Assembly: GCF_029893965.1 (NCBI RefSeq) | Contig: NZ_JARXXP010000002.1 | Location: 248,001 to 312,000, forward strand | Reading direction: 5' to 3' | Source: Paenibacillus sp. PastM-3 | Lineage (GTDB): Bacteria; Bacillota; Bacilli; Paenibacillales; Paenibacillaceae | DNA: 64,000 nucleotides | In this document: positions 52,746-61,682 of the stretch, piece after piece | Position numbering within the stretch: position 1 is the first letter of the stretch | Layout: each line of letters starts with the position of its first letter | The notes under the pieces: generated by a model | The model's input: only the letters and a program-made list of their open reading frames with translations | Database searches by the model: none | What the model was told of the DNA's origin: nothing | Made by a program: the position numbers and the translations under genes

Positions 52746-54335
52746 ATGGGATCTTTAATTTCAAATTACATTGTTATCGTATCTGTATCCGGGGTGCTGA
52801 ACGCGCTTCTTGCACTGTTTGCCTTTTATAAGAAGACTGATTTTGCCGGAATCCGGGCTTTTGTCTGCAGCTCCTTTTTCTCGGCCATTTACATCTTTGG
52901 CTTTGCTCTGGAGCTGTCGGGCAACTCCATGCAGGAAATCGGATTCTGGATTAAGGTGGAGTATCTGGGCATGCCTTTTATCGCCCCCTGCAGCCTGCTT
53001 ATGATCATGCATTTCGTGGGACTGGAGCGCCTGATTAACAAGAAGCTGCTGGTTCCGCTCTTCGCTGTACCTATTATTTCCACACTGCTGGTATGGACCA
53101 ATGAGTATCACCATCTGTTCTACAAATCAATGGTGTTCCGGGAAGGGGCACCTTCCCTGGTGGTTGATGTTGTGATGGGCCCCTGGTATATCGTGCAGGG
53201 CAGCATGACCTTCGGCTCTATGCTTGCCGGGATGTGCCTGATCCTCTGGCAGTGGAACCGGATGAAGCGGGTGTACCGGCGGCAGATGATCACCATTTTT
53301 GTCGGGCAGTTTCTGCCGGCCATGGGGGCATTCCTCTATTTAATAGACAAGACCCCTTATGGCATGGACCCTGTCCCGGTCATTATGAGCGTAACCTCGA
53401 CCCTGTACTTCTGGGCCATCCTGTCCAGAGGAATGCTGACCGCAGCTCCTATCGCCCGGGAAAATCTGTTCGAGAGCATGCGCGACGGAGTGCTGGTCAC
53501 GGACCGTTTTGATATGCTGATTGATTACAACCGGGCTGCCACAGGGATGATGGAGGGCCTGGACTCCTCCGCAGTCGGGCGCTCGCTGGCCCAGCTGTTT
53601 CTGCCTGCGGGCAAGGATGCCGTCGATTACGTAATGAGTGCCGACCCGCTGCTGAGCGGGGAACGGGAGCTGGCCTGGAATATAGGCGGAAGCACCTGTT
53701 ATTATGAGGTCCGCTCTTCCCCTGTACTCAAGAAGGACGGGAGCGTTGCCGGCAGGATGATCATGCTGATCGATGTAACCGAACGGACTCTGCTGCAGGA
53801 CAAGCTCCGGCAGCTTGCTACAATTGACAATCTGACCGGTATATATAACCGGACTCATTTCATGGAGCTCAGCCGGGAGCTGCTGATTCAGGCGCAAGAC
53901 AGCAAGAGTCCCTTTTCGATTATTCTGCTGGATATCGATTTCTTCAAAAACATCAATGACCGTTACGGCCACCAGTACGGCGACATGGCACTGCAGCATG
54001 TCGTAGGCGTATGCTCCAGGCATATCCGGGAAAGGGATGTATTCGGGCGTTATGGGGGAGAGGAATTTGTAATATGCCTGCCGGATACCCCGCTGAAGCA
54101 GGCAGCCCTGCTGTCAGAGCAGATCCGCAGCGATGTGGAACGCAGCCCCATGTATACGGTGTCCGGTCAGATTAATGTAACCGCCAGCTTCGGTGTAGTG
54201 GAGTCTCTCCCGCACGATGTATCCCTTGAGGAGCTGCTCTCCGAAGCCGATCATGCCCTGTACACCTCCAAGCGAAACGGACGCAACGCGGTGCATATAT
54301 CCAGCGGAGCAGCAATCACGCATTTCAGACCCTGA
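52746..54335 (+). CDS. 7TM-PAS-GGDEF diguanylate cyclase
   Basis: 529-residue membrane protein. Seven N-terminal helices (about 1-220) match the sensor module shared with some histidine kinases (His-kinase N-terminal 7TM region). A PAS domain (about 240-345; ESMRDGVLVTD, ending DVTERTLLQ) is followed by a GGDEF domain with GRYGGEEF (GGEEF variant, active in known enzymes). The inhibitory RxxD site is present as RERD five residues before it. There is no EAL domain, so it should make cyclic-di-GMP under product feedback. ATG with GAGGAGG about 9 nt upstream. Confidence 0.92.
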   Translation: MGSLISNYIVIVSVSGVLNALLALFAFYKKTDFAGIRAFVCSSFFSAIYIFGFALELSGNSMQEIGFWIKVEYLGMPFIAPCSLLMIMHFVGLERLINKKLLVPLFAVPIISTLLVWTNEYHHLFYKSMVFREGAPSLVVDVVMGPWYIVQGSMTFGSMLAGMCLILWQWNRMKRVYRRQMITIFVGQFLPAMGAFLYLIDKTPYGMDPVPVIMSVTSTLYFWAILSRGMLTAAPIARENLFESMRDGVLVTDRFDMLIDYNRAATGMMEGLDSSAVGRSLAQLFLPAGKDAVDYVMSADPLLSGERELAWNIGGSTCYYEVRSSPVLKKDGSVAGRMIMLIDVTERTLLQDKLRQLATIDNLTGIYNRTHFMELSRELLIQAQDSKSPFSIILLDIDFFKNINDRYGHQYGDMALQHVVGVCSRHIRERDVFGRYGGEEFVICLPDTPLKQAALLSEQIRSDVERSPMYTVSGQINVTASFGVVESLPHDVSLEELLSEADHALYTSKRNGRNAVHISSGAAITHFRP

Positions 54336-54734
54336 CAGCCGACCCCAACTTAATATGGCTATGCTGAACAGCCCCGTTCCGGCCGGAACGGGGCTGTCTT
54401 TATCCTGAATATCCGGTTTCCCGACCGAAATCTGCCCGGATTCACTGTATTCCAAACGGATATGCTGTACACTTTCTAAGCTGATGGTCCCTGTCTGCAT
54501 CAGCTCCTCCATCTCATCATCCGACCAGCCCCGTCTGCTTAAACTGCCCAGTACCTCTGCCGTTTTCTCATGGGCGATAACCGGTACATTCCAGGCATTC
54601 ATTCCGAAGCAAGCAGTAACGTTCATCAGGCAAATAAAGCAGGCCACCAAGTATATCCGCGCATTCTTTTGGCGATAACAGCACCCATAGCGTTCTGACC
54701 GGATGCCCGTCGCCTGAGCTCTCTTCCCCTTCAT
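54114..54734 (-). CDS. Doubtful ORF, possible exported protein with eroded 3' end
   Basis: 206-codon frame with an AAGG site before its ATG. The first 120 residues look gene-like: basic start, hydrophobic segment (IYLVACFICLMNVTACFG), then a soluble part (SRRGWSDDEMEELMQTG). The rest reads through the terminator of the diguanylate cyclase gene and 222 nt antisense to its coding region, which a real gene rarely does. It may be a small gene whose stop was lost, or chance. I do not recognise a family. Confidence 0.35.
   Translation of the reverse strand: MKGKRAQATGIRSERYGCCYRQKNARIYLVACFICLMNVTACFGMNAWNVPVIAHEKTAEVLGSLSRRGWSDDEMEELMQTGTISLESVQHIRLEYSESGQISVGKPDIQDKDSPVPAGTGLFSIAILSWGRLSGSEMRDCCSAGYMHRVASVSLGGVQGMIGFGEQLLKGYIVRERLHYTEAGGYINLTGHRIHGAAFHIAADLL
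54368..54402 (+). terminator. Terminator of the diguanylate cyclase gene
   Basis: ACAGCCCCGTTCC and GGAACGGGGCTGT, 13-bp perfect arms, GGCC loop, then CTTTAT. Confidence 0.85.
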
Positions 54735-54854
54735 GTTGCCTTATTTAGAGGATTAATCAACTCGCTTGTTTGCAGAAGCAGGGTTTGAGTTTAATAAGAG
54801 AATAGCTAATCTCCCCCGCTCCTGTATAAAGACAACCGCAAGGAGGGAAATGCA

Positions 54855-55700
54855 ATGATCAAGATCGGGCTAACCGGCTTCGGTGACCACGATGAGCTAT
54901 ACGGCAAAATCAAGCCCGCCGAACGTCTGCCTGCCTATAGCGCCCATTTTCCCATCGTGGAAATTGACAGCTCCTTCTATGCGGTACAGCCGGTCCGGAA
55001 TTATGTGAAATGGGCCTCACAAACCCCGGATAACTTCCAGTTTATTGTAAAAGCCTATCAGGGAATGACCGGACATCTGCGCGGTAAAAAAAATTACTAC
55101 GATTCCACCGCTGAAATGTACGAGGCATTTCATCATTCCATTGCCCCCGTACGCGAGGCCGGCAAGCTGGCCATGGCTCTCTTCCAGTTCCCGCCGTGGT
55201 TTGACTGTACCAAGGAGAACGTGGATTTTCTGCGTGAGGTCAAAGAACGGATGACGGATGTCCCTTCAGCGGTGGAGTTCCGCAATGAGTCCTGGTACAG
55301 CCCGGAAATGCGCGACAGAACGCTCGGATTTCTGGAACGTGAGGGCTGGATTCACACCGTTGCCGATGAGCCGCAGGCGGGCTCAGGCTCCATCCCGATT
55401 GTACCTGTAGCGACTAATCCTGATATCACGTATATCCGGCTGCACGGCCGCAACGTCCAGGGCTGGAACCAGAGCAGCCATCCCGACTGGCGCAAGCTTC
55501 GCTATCTGTACCGTTACAGCACGGAGGAACTTACGGAATGGCGGGACCGCCTGCTGGAGCTGGAAAAAAGCTGCCGCGAGCTCTATGTGGTGTTCAACAA
55601 TAACTCCGCCGGTGATGCTACTCCCAATGCCAAAGAGCTGCAGGCCCTGCTGGGCATTGACGGCGGCCTCGCCCCGCTTCAGCTGGACCTGTTTAACTGA
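54855..55700 (+). CDS. DUF72 (YecE-like) protein
   Basis: 281-residue TIM-barrel-like protein of the DUF72 family: EIDSSFYAVQP, FIVKAYQGMTGH, AVEFRNESWY and YIRLHGRN are the conserved blocks. The biochemical function of the family is not established. ATG with AAGGAGGG upstream. It lies 33 nt before the amylase gene on the same strand, so the two are probably co-transcribed. Confidence 0.92.
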   Translation: MIKIGLTGFGDHDELYGKIKPAERLPAYSAHFPIVEIDSSFYAVQPVRNYVKWASQTPDNFQFIVKAYQGMTGHLRGKKNYYDSTAEMYEAFHHSIAPVREAGKLAMALFQFPPWFDCTKENVDFLREVKERMTDVPSAVEFRNESWYSPEMRDRTLGFLEREGWIHTVADEPQAGSGSIPIVPVATNPDITYIRLHGRNVQGWNQSSHPDWRKLRYLYRYSTEELTEWRDRLLELEKSCRELYVVFNNNSAGDATPNAKELQALLGIDGGLAPLQLDLFN

Positions 55701-55733
55701 TTACCCGGTCTACATATATAGGAGGTTATAGAG

Positions 55734-57251
55734 ATGAAGAGAAACCATACGATGATGCAGTTTTTTGAATGGCATGTTGAAGCGGACGGGCAGCACTGGA
55801 AGCGGTTGACTGAGATGGCCCCGGATATCAAGGCAGCCTATATCGATTCGGTCTGGGTTCCGCCTGTAACCAAGGCTGTCTCCGGCGAGGACACCGGGTA
55901 TGGGGTGTACGATCTCTATGATCTGGGCGAATTCGACCAGAAAGGGACGGTCCGGACCAAATACGGCACGAAGCAGGAGCTGATCGAGGCGATTGCCGAG
56001 TGCCTGAAGAACGGCATCGCGGTCTACGTTGATCTCGTTATGAACCATAAAGCCGGTGCAGATGAGACAGAGACATTCGAGGTAATTGAGGTGGATCCGA
56101 ACGACCGCACCAAGGATATCTCCGAGCCTTTCGAGATTGAGGGCTGGACCAAATTCACCTTTCCGGGGCGCGGCGAGGAGTATTCCGCCTTCAAATGGGA
56201 TCACACCCATTTTAACGGTACAGACTTTGACGCCAAAGAAGGCCGGACCGGGGTATTCCGGATCAACGGCCAGAACAGGGCCTGGAACCAGAATGTTGAC
56301 GACGAATTCGGCAACTATGATTATCTGATGTTCGCTAACATTGACTACAGCCACGAAGATGTCAAGCGGGAGATGCTGGACTGGGGAAAATGGCTGGTCG
56401 ATACCCTGCAGTGCAGCGGCTACCGGCTGGATGCCATCAAGCATATCAACCATGAGTATATTAAGGAGTTCGCCCAGGAAATGAAAAGAAAGCGCGGCGA
56501 GGACTTTTATATCGTCGGTGAGTTCTGGAATTCGAACCTTGAAGCCTGCCGCGAGTTCCTCAATACGGTTGATTATCAGATCGATTTATTTGATGTATCC
56601 CTGCATTACAAGCTCTATTCCGCTTCACTTGCCGGACGGGATTTTGATCTGACGAAGATTTTTGAGGATACGCTGGTCCAGACCCATCCGCTGAATGCCG
56701 TAACCTTCGTGGACAACCATGATTCACAGCCTCATGAGGCGCTGGAATCCTGGGTCGGCGACTGGTTCAAACAGAGCGCGTATGCACTCATTCTGCTCCG
56801 GCGTGACGGTTACCCTGTCGTCTTCTATGGCGATTATTATGGAATTGGCGGCCCGGCCCCGGTAGAACCGAAGAAAGCTGCCATTGATCCACTGCTGTAT
56901 GCCCGTTATCACAAAGCCTACGGCGATCAGGATGATTATTTCGATCATCCCAACACCATCGGCTGGGTGCGCCGCGGTGTGGAAGAGTTGCCCGGCTCCG
57001 GCTGTGCTGTAGTCATCTCGAACGGCGACAACGGCGAGAAGCGGATGTTCCTCGGCGAAGAACGGGCCGGAGAGGTCTGGGAGGATTTCACCCGTAACCG
57101 TGGGGAGACCGTAACCATCGGTGAAGACGGCTGGGCTGTATTCCCTGTAAACGGCGGCAGTGTATCGGTCTGGGCGCTGCCGGATCAGGAGAGTACGGAT
57201 CAGGAGGATTCCGCTCAGGAGCAGAGCGCTGACAATGCGGAGAATCATTAA
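55734..57251 (+). CDS. Intracellular alpha-amylase (GH13)
   Basis: 505-residue glycoside hydrolase family 13 enzyme resembling B. licheniformis-type and E. coli AmyA-like amylases but without a signal peptide, so cytoplasmic. Conserved regions: DLVMNHKAGAD, GYRLDAIKH (nucleophile Asp), IVGEFW (acid/base Glu) and FVDNHDSQP (third Asp). The Gln/Asp/Glu-rich C-terminal tail after the beta-sandwich is unusual and looks disordered. Likely hydrolyses stored or imported maltodextrins. GGAGG 7 nt before the ATG. Confidence 0.94.
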   Translation: MKRNHTMMQFFEWHVEADGQHWKRLTEMAPDIKAAYIDSVWVPPVTKAVSGEDTGYGVYDLYDLGEFDQKGTVRTKYGTKQELIEAIAECLKNGIAVYVDLVMNHKAGADETETFEVIEVDPNDRTKDISEPFEIEGWTKFTFPGRGEEYSAFKWDHTHFNGTDFDAKEGRTGVFRINGQNRAWNQNVDDEFGNYDYLMFANIDYSHEDVKREMLDWGKWLVDTLQCSGYRLDAIKHINHEYIKEFAQEMKRKRGEDFYIVGEFWNSNLEACREFLNTVDYQIDLFDVSLHYKLYSASLAGRDFDLTKIFEDTLVQTHPLNAVTFVDNHDSQPHEALESWVGDWFKQSAYALILLRRDGYPVVFYGDYYGIGGPAPVEPKKAAIDPLLYARYHKAYGDQDDYFDHPNTIGWVRRGVEELPGSGCAVVISNGDNGEKRMFLGEERAGEVWEDFTRNRGETVTIGEDGWAVFPVNGGSVSVWALPDQESTDQEDSAQEQSADNAENH

Positions 57252-57262
57252 TAACGAAATAG

Positions 57263-57303
57263 AAACAGCCGCCGTCCGGATCGGGACGGCGGCTGTTTTG
57301 TTA
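57263..57303. terminator. Terminator of the DUF72-amylase operon
   Basis: AAACAGCCGCCGTCC and GGACGGCGGCTGTTT, 15-bp perfect arms with a 6-nt loop, followed by TGTTATT on the plus strand; it can also serve bioY on the minus strand. Confidence 0.92.
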
Positions 57304-57337
57304 TTGTAATCCTGTAAACTCTGCTGATATCAGCCGC

Positions 57338-57946
57338 TTAGCTGCTGATAGTCGGATGATCGCCTTCGGCCCAGCCCGTATTATCGCTGTTCAGGATCCG
57401 CTCGATCGGATACACCTGCCGTACAGCAGTCACAACGCCTGCGCAGAGAACCGCTTTGACAAGGTCGCCCGGGATGAACGGCCACATTCCTGCTGTCAGC
57501 GCCTTGGAAAGGGAGTCCATTCCTGTAGAATGGGCCAGCCACCATACACCTCCGGGATAGACCAGCAGTGCGCCGAACACAATGTTGGCAGCCGCGAGTT
57601 TGGGAAACGTATATTTATCCTGCCGCATACGCTGGGAGCACAGCCCAATCAGGAAAGCGGCAACCGGCCAGGAGAAAATATAGCCTGCCGTCGGGCCCAC
57701 CAGTACCGCCACTCCGCCGCTGCCGCCCATAACAGGAAATCCGGCTGCACAAAGGCCGATGACGATAAGCACAGCCAGCGTTCCGTAGCGTGCTCCAAGT
57801 ACCGCGCCGGCCAGCATCACTGCCAGTGTCTGAAGTGTAATCGGCACGGCCGAAATAGGCAAATAGATCTTGAGGAAACTGAGTGCAATCATGACTCCGG
57901 CAAATAACGCGCTGAAGATCAGGCCGCGAGTCGTCCATTTTTTCAT
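57338..57946 (-). CDS. bioY: Biotin transporter substrate-binding component BioY
   Basis: 202-residue ECF-type S component with six helices. Family blocks: ISAVPITLQTLAVMLAGAVLG, VMGGSGGVAVLVGPTAGYIFSWP and PFIPGDLVKAV. BioY binds biotin and works alone or with an ECF energising module; such a module is encoded divergently 127 bp away. The C-terminus carries about 20 extra hydrophilic residues. Regulation by BirA would be expected, but no canonical BirA operator is visible. Confidence 0.95.
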   Translation of the reverse strand: MKKWTTRGLIFSALFAGVMIALSFLKIYLPISAVPITLQTLAVMLAGAVLGARYGTLAVLIVIGLCAAGFPVMGGSGGVAVLVGPTAGYIFSWPVAAFLIGLCSQRMRQDKYTFPKLAAANIVFGALLVYPGGVWWLAHSTGMDSLSKALTAGMWPFIPGDLVKAVLCAGVVTAVRQVYPIERILNSDNTGWAEGDHPTISS

Positions 57947-57976
57947 TGAAAGAAGGCCCCCCGTTTTTTTGAAACT

Positions 57977-58005
57977 ACTATAACATCCCGGTCTGTATAC
58001 ATCAA
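57977..58005 (-). promoter_or_regulatory. SigA-type promoter of bioY
   Basis: On the minus strand -35 TTGATG (58005-58000), 17-bp spacer, -10 TATAGT (57982-57977). A plus-strand TATAAT at 58021-58026 probably serves the ECF genes, so the two promoters are back to back. Confidence 0.6.
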
Positions 58006-58072
58006 TGTTTAAATTTTTGCTATAATCAAGAGCAATTGTGGACGAATGGCGTCAAAGGAAGCAGGTATAACG

Positions 58073-58885
58073 ATGATTACAGCGCAAAATATATCCTTCT
58101 CGTACCGGGACGGCCAGCGCCGGCTGCCGGTATTGCAGGGGATTTCCATACATATCAGCCGCGGCGAATGGGTGGCCCTGACCGGAGCGAACGGCTGCGG
58201 CAAGTCCTCTCTGGTGCGGATGTTCAACGGACTGAATATTCCGGCCGCCGGCAGTCTGCATGCTGCCGGTCTTGATCTCCGGTCTGCAGTGAACCGTACA
58301 GCCGTGAAGCAGCACATCCAGCTTGTATTCCAGAATCCCGAATCCCAGAACATCGGCTCCACGCCTTACGAGGATATTGCCTTCGGGCTGGAGAACCGGG
58401 GGCTGGCCCGGGATGAAATGGATGCACAGATCCGCCGGGTATTGCAGCAGGTAGGACTGGCCCATAAATGGGCGGATGATATCACCACTCTCTCCGGCGG
58501 GGAACGCCAGCGGCTGGCTGTCGCCTGCTGCCTGGCGCTGGAGGCGGAGATGATTATCTTCGATGAGGCCACATCGATGCTGGACCCTGCGGGGCGGAGC
58601 CGCATTATGGCGCTGGCCAGAGATTTGTGGCGCCGGGGGACGACGATCCTGTGGGTTACCCAGCGGCCGGAGGAGCTCGCGGAGAGCCCGAGGGTCGCCG
58701 TAATGGAGCAGGGAACGCTGCGCTATGACGGCGATCCGCGCACACTGTTCTACAGCTCCGGGCTCCCGGAGCTGCTGGGCTGGGAGCCGCCGCCGGTCAT
58801 CCGTATCGGCCGGCTGCTGCAGTCGCGCGGCTGGCCCCTCGGGCAGCTCCCGCTATCCGAGCAGGAACTGGAGGCGGTGCTATGA
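58073..58885 (+). CDS. ECF transporter ATPase EcfA
   Basis: 270-residue ATPase of an energy-coupling-factor transporter: Walker A GANGCGKSS, Q-loop VFQNPESQN (the PESQ form typical of EcfA), signature LSGGERQR, Walker B MIIFDEATSMLDP. The DEAT in place of DEPT is usual for EcfA1. ATG at 58073 starts MITAQNISFSY; a frame from 58046 has no ribosome site. Overlaps the next gene by 4 nt. Confidence 0.92.
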   Translation: MITAQNISFSYRDGQRRLPVLQGISIHISRGEWVALTGANGCGKSSLVRMFNGLNIPAAGSLHAAGLDLRSAVNRTAVKQHIQLVFQNPESQNIGSTPYEDIAFGLENRGLARDEMDAQIRRVLQQVGLAHKWADDITTLSGGERQRLAVACCLALEAEMIIFDEATSMLDPAGRSRIMALARDLWRRGTTILWVTQRPEELAESPRVAVMEQGTLRYDGDPRTLFYSSGLPELLGWEPPPVIRIGRLLQSRGWPLGQLPLSEQELEAVL

Positions 58886-60630
58886 GCATAAGGGCAGAAA
58901 AGGTAGCTTACCTGTACGATAGTACCGCTGCTCTGCAGGATGTTAATCTGGAGATCAGCCGGGGCACCCTGGCTGTTCTCTGCGGCGTGACCGGCAGCGG
59001 CAAATCGACCCTGCTGCGGCTGCTGGCCGGGCTGGACACGCCCTCGTCAGGCAGGATTGTATATGCCGGCGGATCAGGCGGGACGCCCAAGGTATCTATT
59101 GTGTTCCAGCAGCCGGAGACCCAGCTGTTCGCCGGCAGTGTACACAAAGAAATGGAATATGGCCTGGAGCAGCATGGCGTGCCTAAGGCACAGCGCCTGG
59201 AGCTGATCCGCAGCGCTTTGTCCAGGGCCGGGCTGCCCTATGACATATTCGCCGGGCGGTCCCCTTTTCTGCTCAGCGGAGGAGAGAAGCGGCGGCTGTG
59301 CATCGCCGCCGCTCTTGCCGTGCAACCGGAGCTGCTGATTCTCGATGAGCCGACCGCGGGGCTCGATCCGCAGTCCGCTCACTCGCTGCTGCAGCTGGTG
59401 CAGCAGCTGCGGGCAGAGGGCATCACCCTGATCATCGGCACACATGAGCTGGATACTCTGCTCCCGCTGGCTGATCAGGCGGTCGTAATGCACAGGGGAA
59501 CTGTGCATTACAACGGACCGGCCGCTCCGCTTGCAGCGGATCACCAGCTGCTCCGGTCGGCCGGGCTGGAACCGCCTGCTTACTCGCGCATCGGGGACAG
59601 GCTCCGCCGGCAGGGGCTGCTGGCGGAGCAGCCCGCCAGCATTGGAGAGCTGCTGGCCAGGCTCGCTTCGCTGCCGCTGCCGGCGCCTTCCGCAGCCGGC
59701 GTTACGGGCGAAGGAATGGCGCAGCCGCACATGTCTGGCGGTGGTGCGGACGGGGGTACGGCGGAGTCGCACTTGCCTGGAGGTGGTGCAGGCGGAGATT
59801 TGGCAGAGTCGCATATGCCTATCGGTACTGCGGACGGAGGTACGGCGGAGACGCATAGCCGGAAGGCTTCACGCCGGATACGGTGGCAGAAGCTGGACCC
59901 CCGGGTGAAGTGGCTGGGGATGCTGCTTGGTTCACTCGTTGTACTGAGTATGGGCAGCTTTCCACCAGTGCTGCCGGCAAGCCTCATTATCTGCGGATTA
60001 ATCGGTTCGGCTGCGGTTCCCTGGAGCAGGACGGTCCGGTACTTCCGTCCCTTCCTGCTGATGTTCCTGTTCCTGTGGCTGCTGTCTGCGCTGGACTGGA
60101 CCTCCCCTGATTTCTCAATCGGACCTGCCGGCTTCAGCGTGGAGGGAATGGCACGGGGAGGGCTTAATGTGCTGCGCTTTCTGCTGCTGATCGCCCTTGG
60201 CTTCCTGTTCACGGAGACAACAACCGGTGCGCCGCTGCGCGAAGCGCTGGAATGGGGCCTTACCCCGCTCAAGAAGCTTGGCCTCCGTACCCGGGGCTGG
60301 TCACTGGCCGTATCCGTTACCCTGCAATTTGTCCCCTGGATTCTCGGCAAGCTGGATCAGCTGCAGCTGGCGCTGAAGTCACGCGGCAAACCCCGGCAGG
60401 GACTTGCACGCTGGACCCCCCGCCAGATCGCGATGCTTATCGTACCGCTCCTGATCCTTGTCATCAGTATGGGCGATGAGCTGGCCACAGCTGTCGAGTC
60501 CCGGGGCTACGACCCCAAAAAAGCCAGGACACCGGCATACTCGCTGAACTGGAAGTCCGCGGACACGCTGGCGCTGGCTTGTGTTGTTCTTACTACAGCT
60601 CTGCTATGGTGGTTCTCGCTCATCAGCTGA
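58882..60630 (+). CDS. EcfA-EcfT fusion protein with tandem-repeat linker
   Basis: 582-residue fusion of the second ECF ATPase and the transmembrane coupling subunit. Residues 1-225 are the ATPase (Walker A GVTGSGKST, Q-loop VFQQPETQLF, signature LSGGEKRR, Walker B LLILDEPTAGLDP). Residues about 265-335 form a linker with three and a bit 14-residue repeats. Residues about 340-582 are EcfT with five or more helices and the two coupling motifs ALKSRG and AVESRG. Separate EcfA2 and EcfT genes are usual. Together with the preceding EcfA and BioY this makes a complete, possibly biotin-dedicated, ECF transporter. Confidence 0.92.
   Translation: MSIRAEKVAYLYDSTAALQDVNLEISRGTLAVLCGVTGSGKSTLLRLLAGLDTPSSGRIVYAGGSGGTPKVSIVFQQPETQLFAGSVHKEMEYGLEQHGVPKAQRLELIRSALSRAGLPYDIFAGRSPFLLSGGEKRRLCIAAALAVQPELLILDEPTAGLDPQSAHSLLQLVQQLRAEGITLIIGTHELDTLLPLADQAVVMHRGTVHYNGPAAPLAADHQLLRSAGLEPPAYSRIGDRLRRQGLLAEQPASIGELLARLASLPLPAPSAAGVTGEGMAQPHMSGGGADGGTAESHLPGGGAGGDLAESHMPIGTADGGTAETHSRKASRRIRWQKLDPRVKWLGMLLGSLVVLSMGSFPPVLPASLIICGLIGSAAVPWSRTVRYFRPFLLMFLFLWLLSALDWTSPDFSIGPAGFSVEGMARGGLNVLRFLLLIALGFLFTETTTGAPLREALEWGLTPLKKLGLRTRGWSLAVSVTLQFVPWILGKLDQLQLALKSRGKPRQGLARWTPRQIAMLIVPLLILVISMGDELATAVESRGYDPKKARTPAYSLNWKSADTLALACVVLTTALLWWFSLIS
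59719..59856 (+). repeat. 42-bp tandem repeat encoding the EcfA-EcfT linker
   Basis: Units at 59719-59760, 59761-59802, 59803-59844 and a partial fourth (GCGGAGACGCAT). Each encodes 14 residues of the pattern A(E/Q)(S/P)H(M/L)(S/P)GGGADGGT. The number of units keeps the frame, so repeat number could vary between strains without breaking the protein. Confidence 0.88.
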
Positions 60631-61486
60631 GTGTATAGCTCAGCATATATTCCGTATGCTGGTCGATCACACCCAGCTGCGGATCATGCACGGTCCAGGC
60701 TCCCTGAATGCCCAGCTCCCGGCAGGCAAGCTCAAAATTGCAGGCGGCAATGCCAATATCGATCCGCTGCATTTCAAACCCCAGCTTATTCCCGCTGTAA
60801 TTCGGGGTATGCTGCAGATAGAAATGAACCTGCTGCCGGTCTGCCGACAGCACAGCCCGCCACGGCTGCTTGTTGGATGCCGACGGGCCGAGCCGGACCA
60901 TCTCCAGTGCAGCAGCCAGCCTTCCCGCGGACTCCGGTGCCAGCAGCTGTCCGAAGCCGGAATCATAATATAACTCCCGCCAGGGCTTCTTCTGGTCCGC
61001 CTTGACCACATAACGCATAGTCGCGTCCAGCAGCCGCTGCTTCTCACGCGGGTAACCAAGCGGTGTAATGCAGGGAATAATCTCCCCCGGACGTAACTCC
61101 AGCTCACGCGCGAACGATTTGCGGCTAAAGGTCCCGCCGATCCAGCAGGTGCCAAGGCCAAGGCCTGTAGCATACAGAACCAGCTTATGAAAAATATAGC
61201 CAAACTCCAGCAGTGCCTTCTGGTCATTTTGACCCACACCTACCAGATAGGCCTGCGGATTCTGGATAACGCCATAAGCGCCAAGCCTGACAGCTTTGCC
61301 ATCCCCGTCCCCTCCCTTGGCCCAGACCCATTCGATCCGGACCGTTCCGCCGAAGGGACCGCGCAGATTCTCCTCCTGCCCCAGATAATCCATAATGGAT
61401 GCATACGCATTTTCTCCGATCGGGGTCGTCTCATAGGTGCGTACAGACTTACGTTTTTCAATAATATCCATTACCGCCATATTCAT
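60623..61486 (-). CDS. Nitroreductase family protein (two-domain, TM1586-like)
   Basis: 287-residue FMN-dependent nitroreductase-fold protein. The N-terminal RKSVRTYE, middle GTCWIGGTF and C-terminal LGPSASNKQPWR are the family marks; the internal pairing of two halves in one chain, as in TM1586-like proteins, explains the length. Natural substrate unknown. GTG 61504 opens the frame, but AAAGGGG 8 nt before the ATG at 61486 favours the latter. Its 3' end overlaps the ECF fusion gene by 8 nt, convergently. Confidence 0.88.
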   Translation of the reverse strand: MNMAVMDIIEKRKSVRTYETTPIGENAYASIMDYLGQEENLRGPFGGTVRIEWVWAKGGDGDGKAVRLGAYGVIQNPQAYLVGVGQNDQKALLEFGYIFHKLVLYATGLGLGTCWIGGTFSRKSFARELELRPGEIIPCITPLGYPREKQRLLDATMRYVVKADQKKPWRELYYDSGFGQLLAPESAGRLAAALEMVRLGPSASNKQPWRAVLSADRQQVHFYLQHTPNYSGNKLGFEMQRIDIGIAACNFELACRELGIQGAWTVHDPQLGVIDQHTEYMLSYTLS

Positions 61487-61682
61487 AGGTACAGCCCCTT
61501 TCACTATATTAACTGTTACGTTAATGCGTTAAATTCAGAATCAACATCTTGCCTACCGGTACAATGCTGATTGTCCGGATTACTGAATCATTGCAGATCG
61601 TACCATTTTTCACATCCTAATTTTAACATTTTCACGAGTTGATGCATAGCCGCCTCGGGTAATCTGAGACCTCTTAGGAAAG

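Noticed and set aside
57947..58072. BirA operator between bioY and ecfA
   Set aside because: Only weak AACAT/ATGTT half-sites are present; the canonical TGTwAAC spacing is not found.
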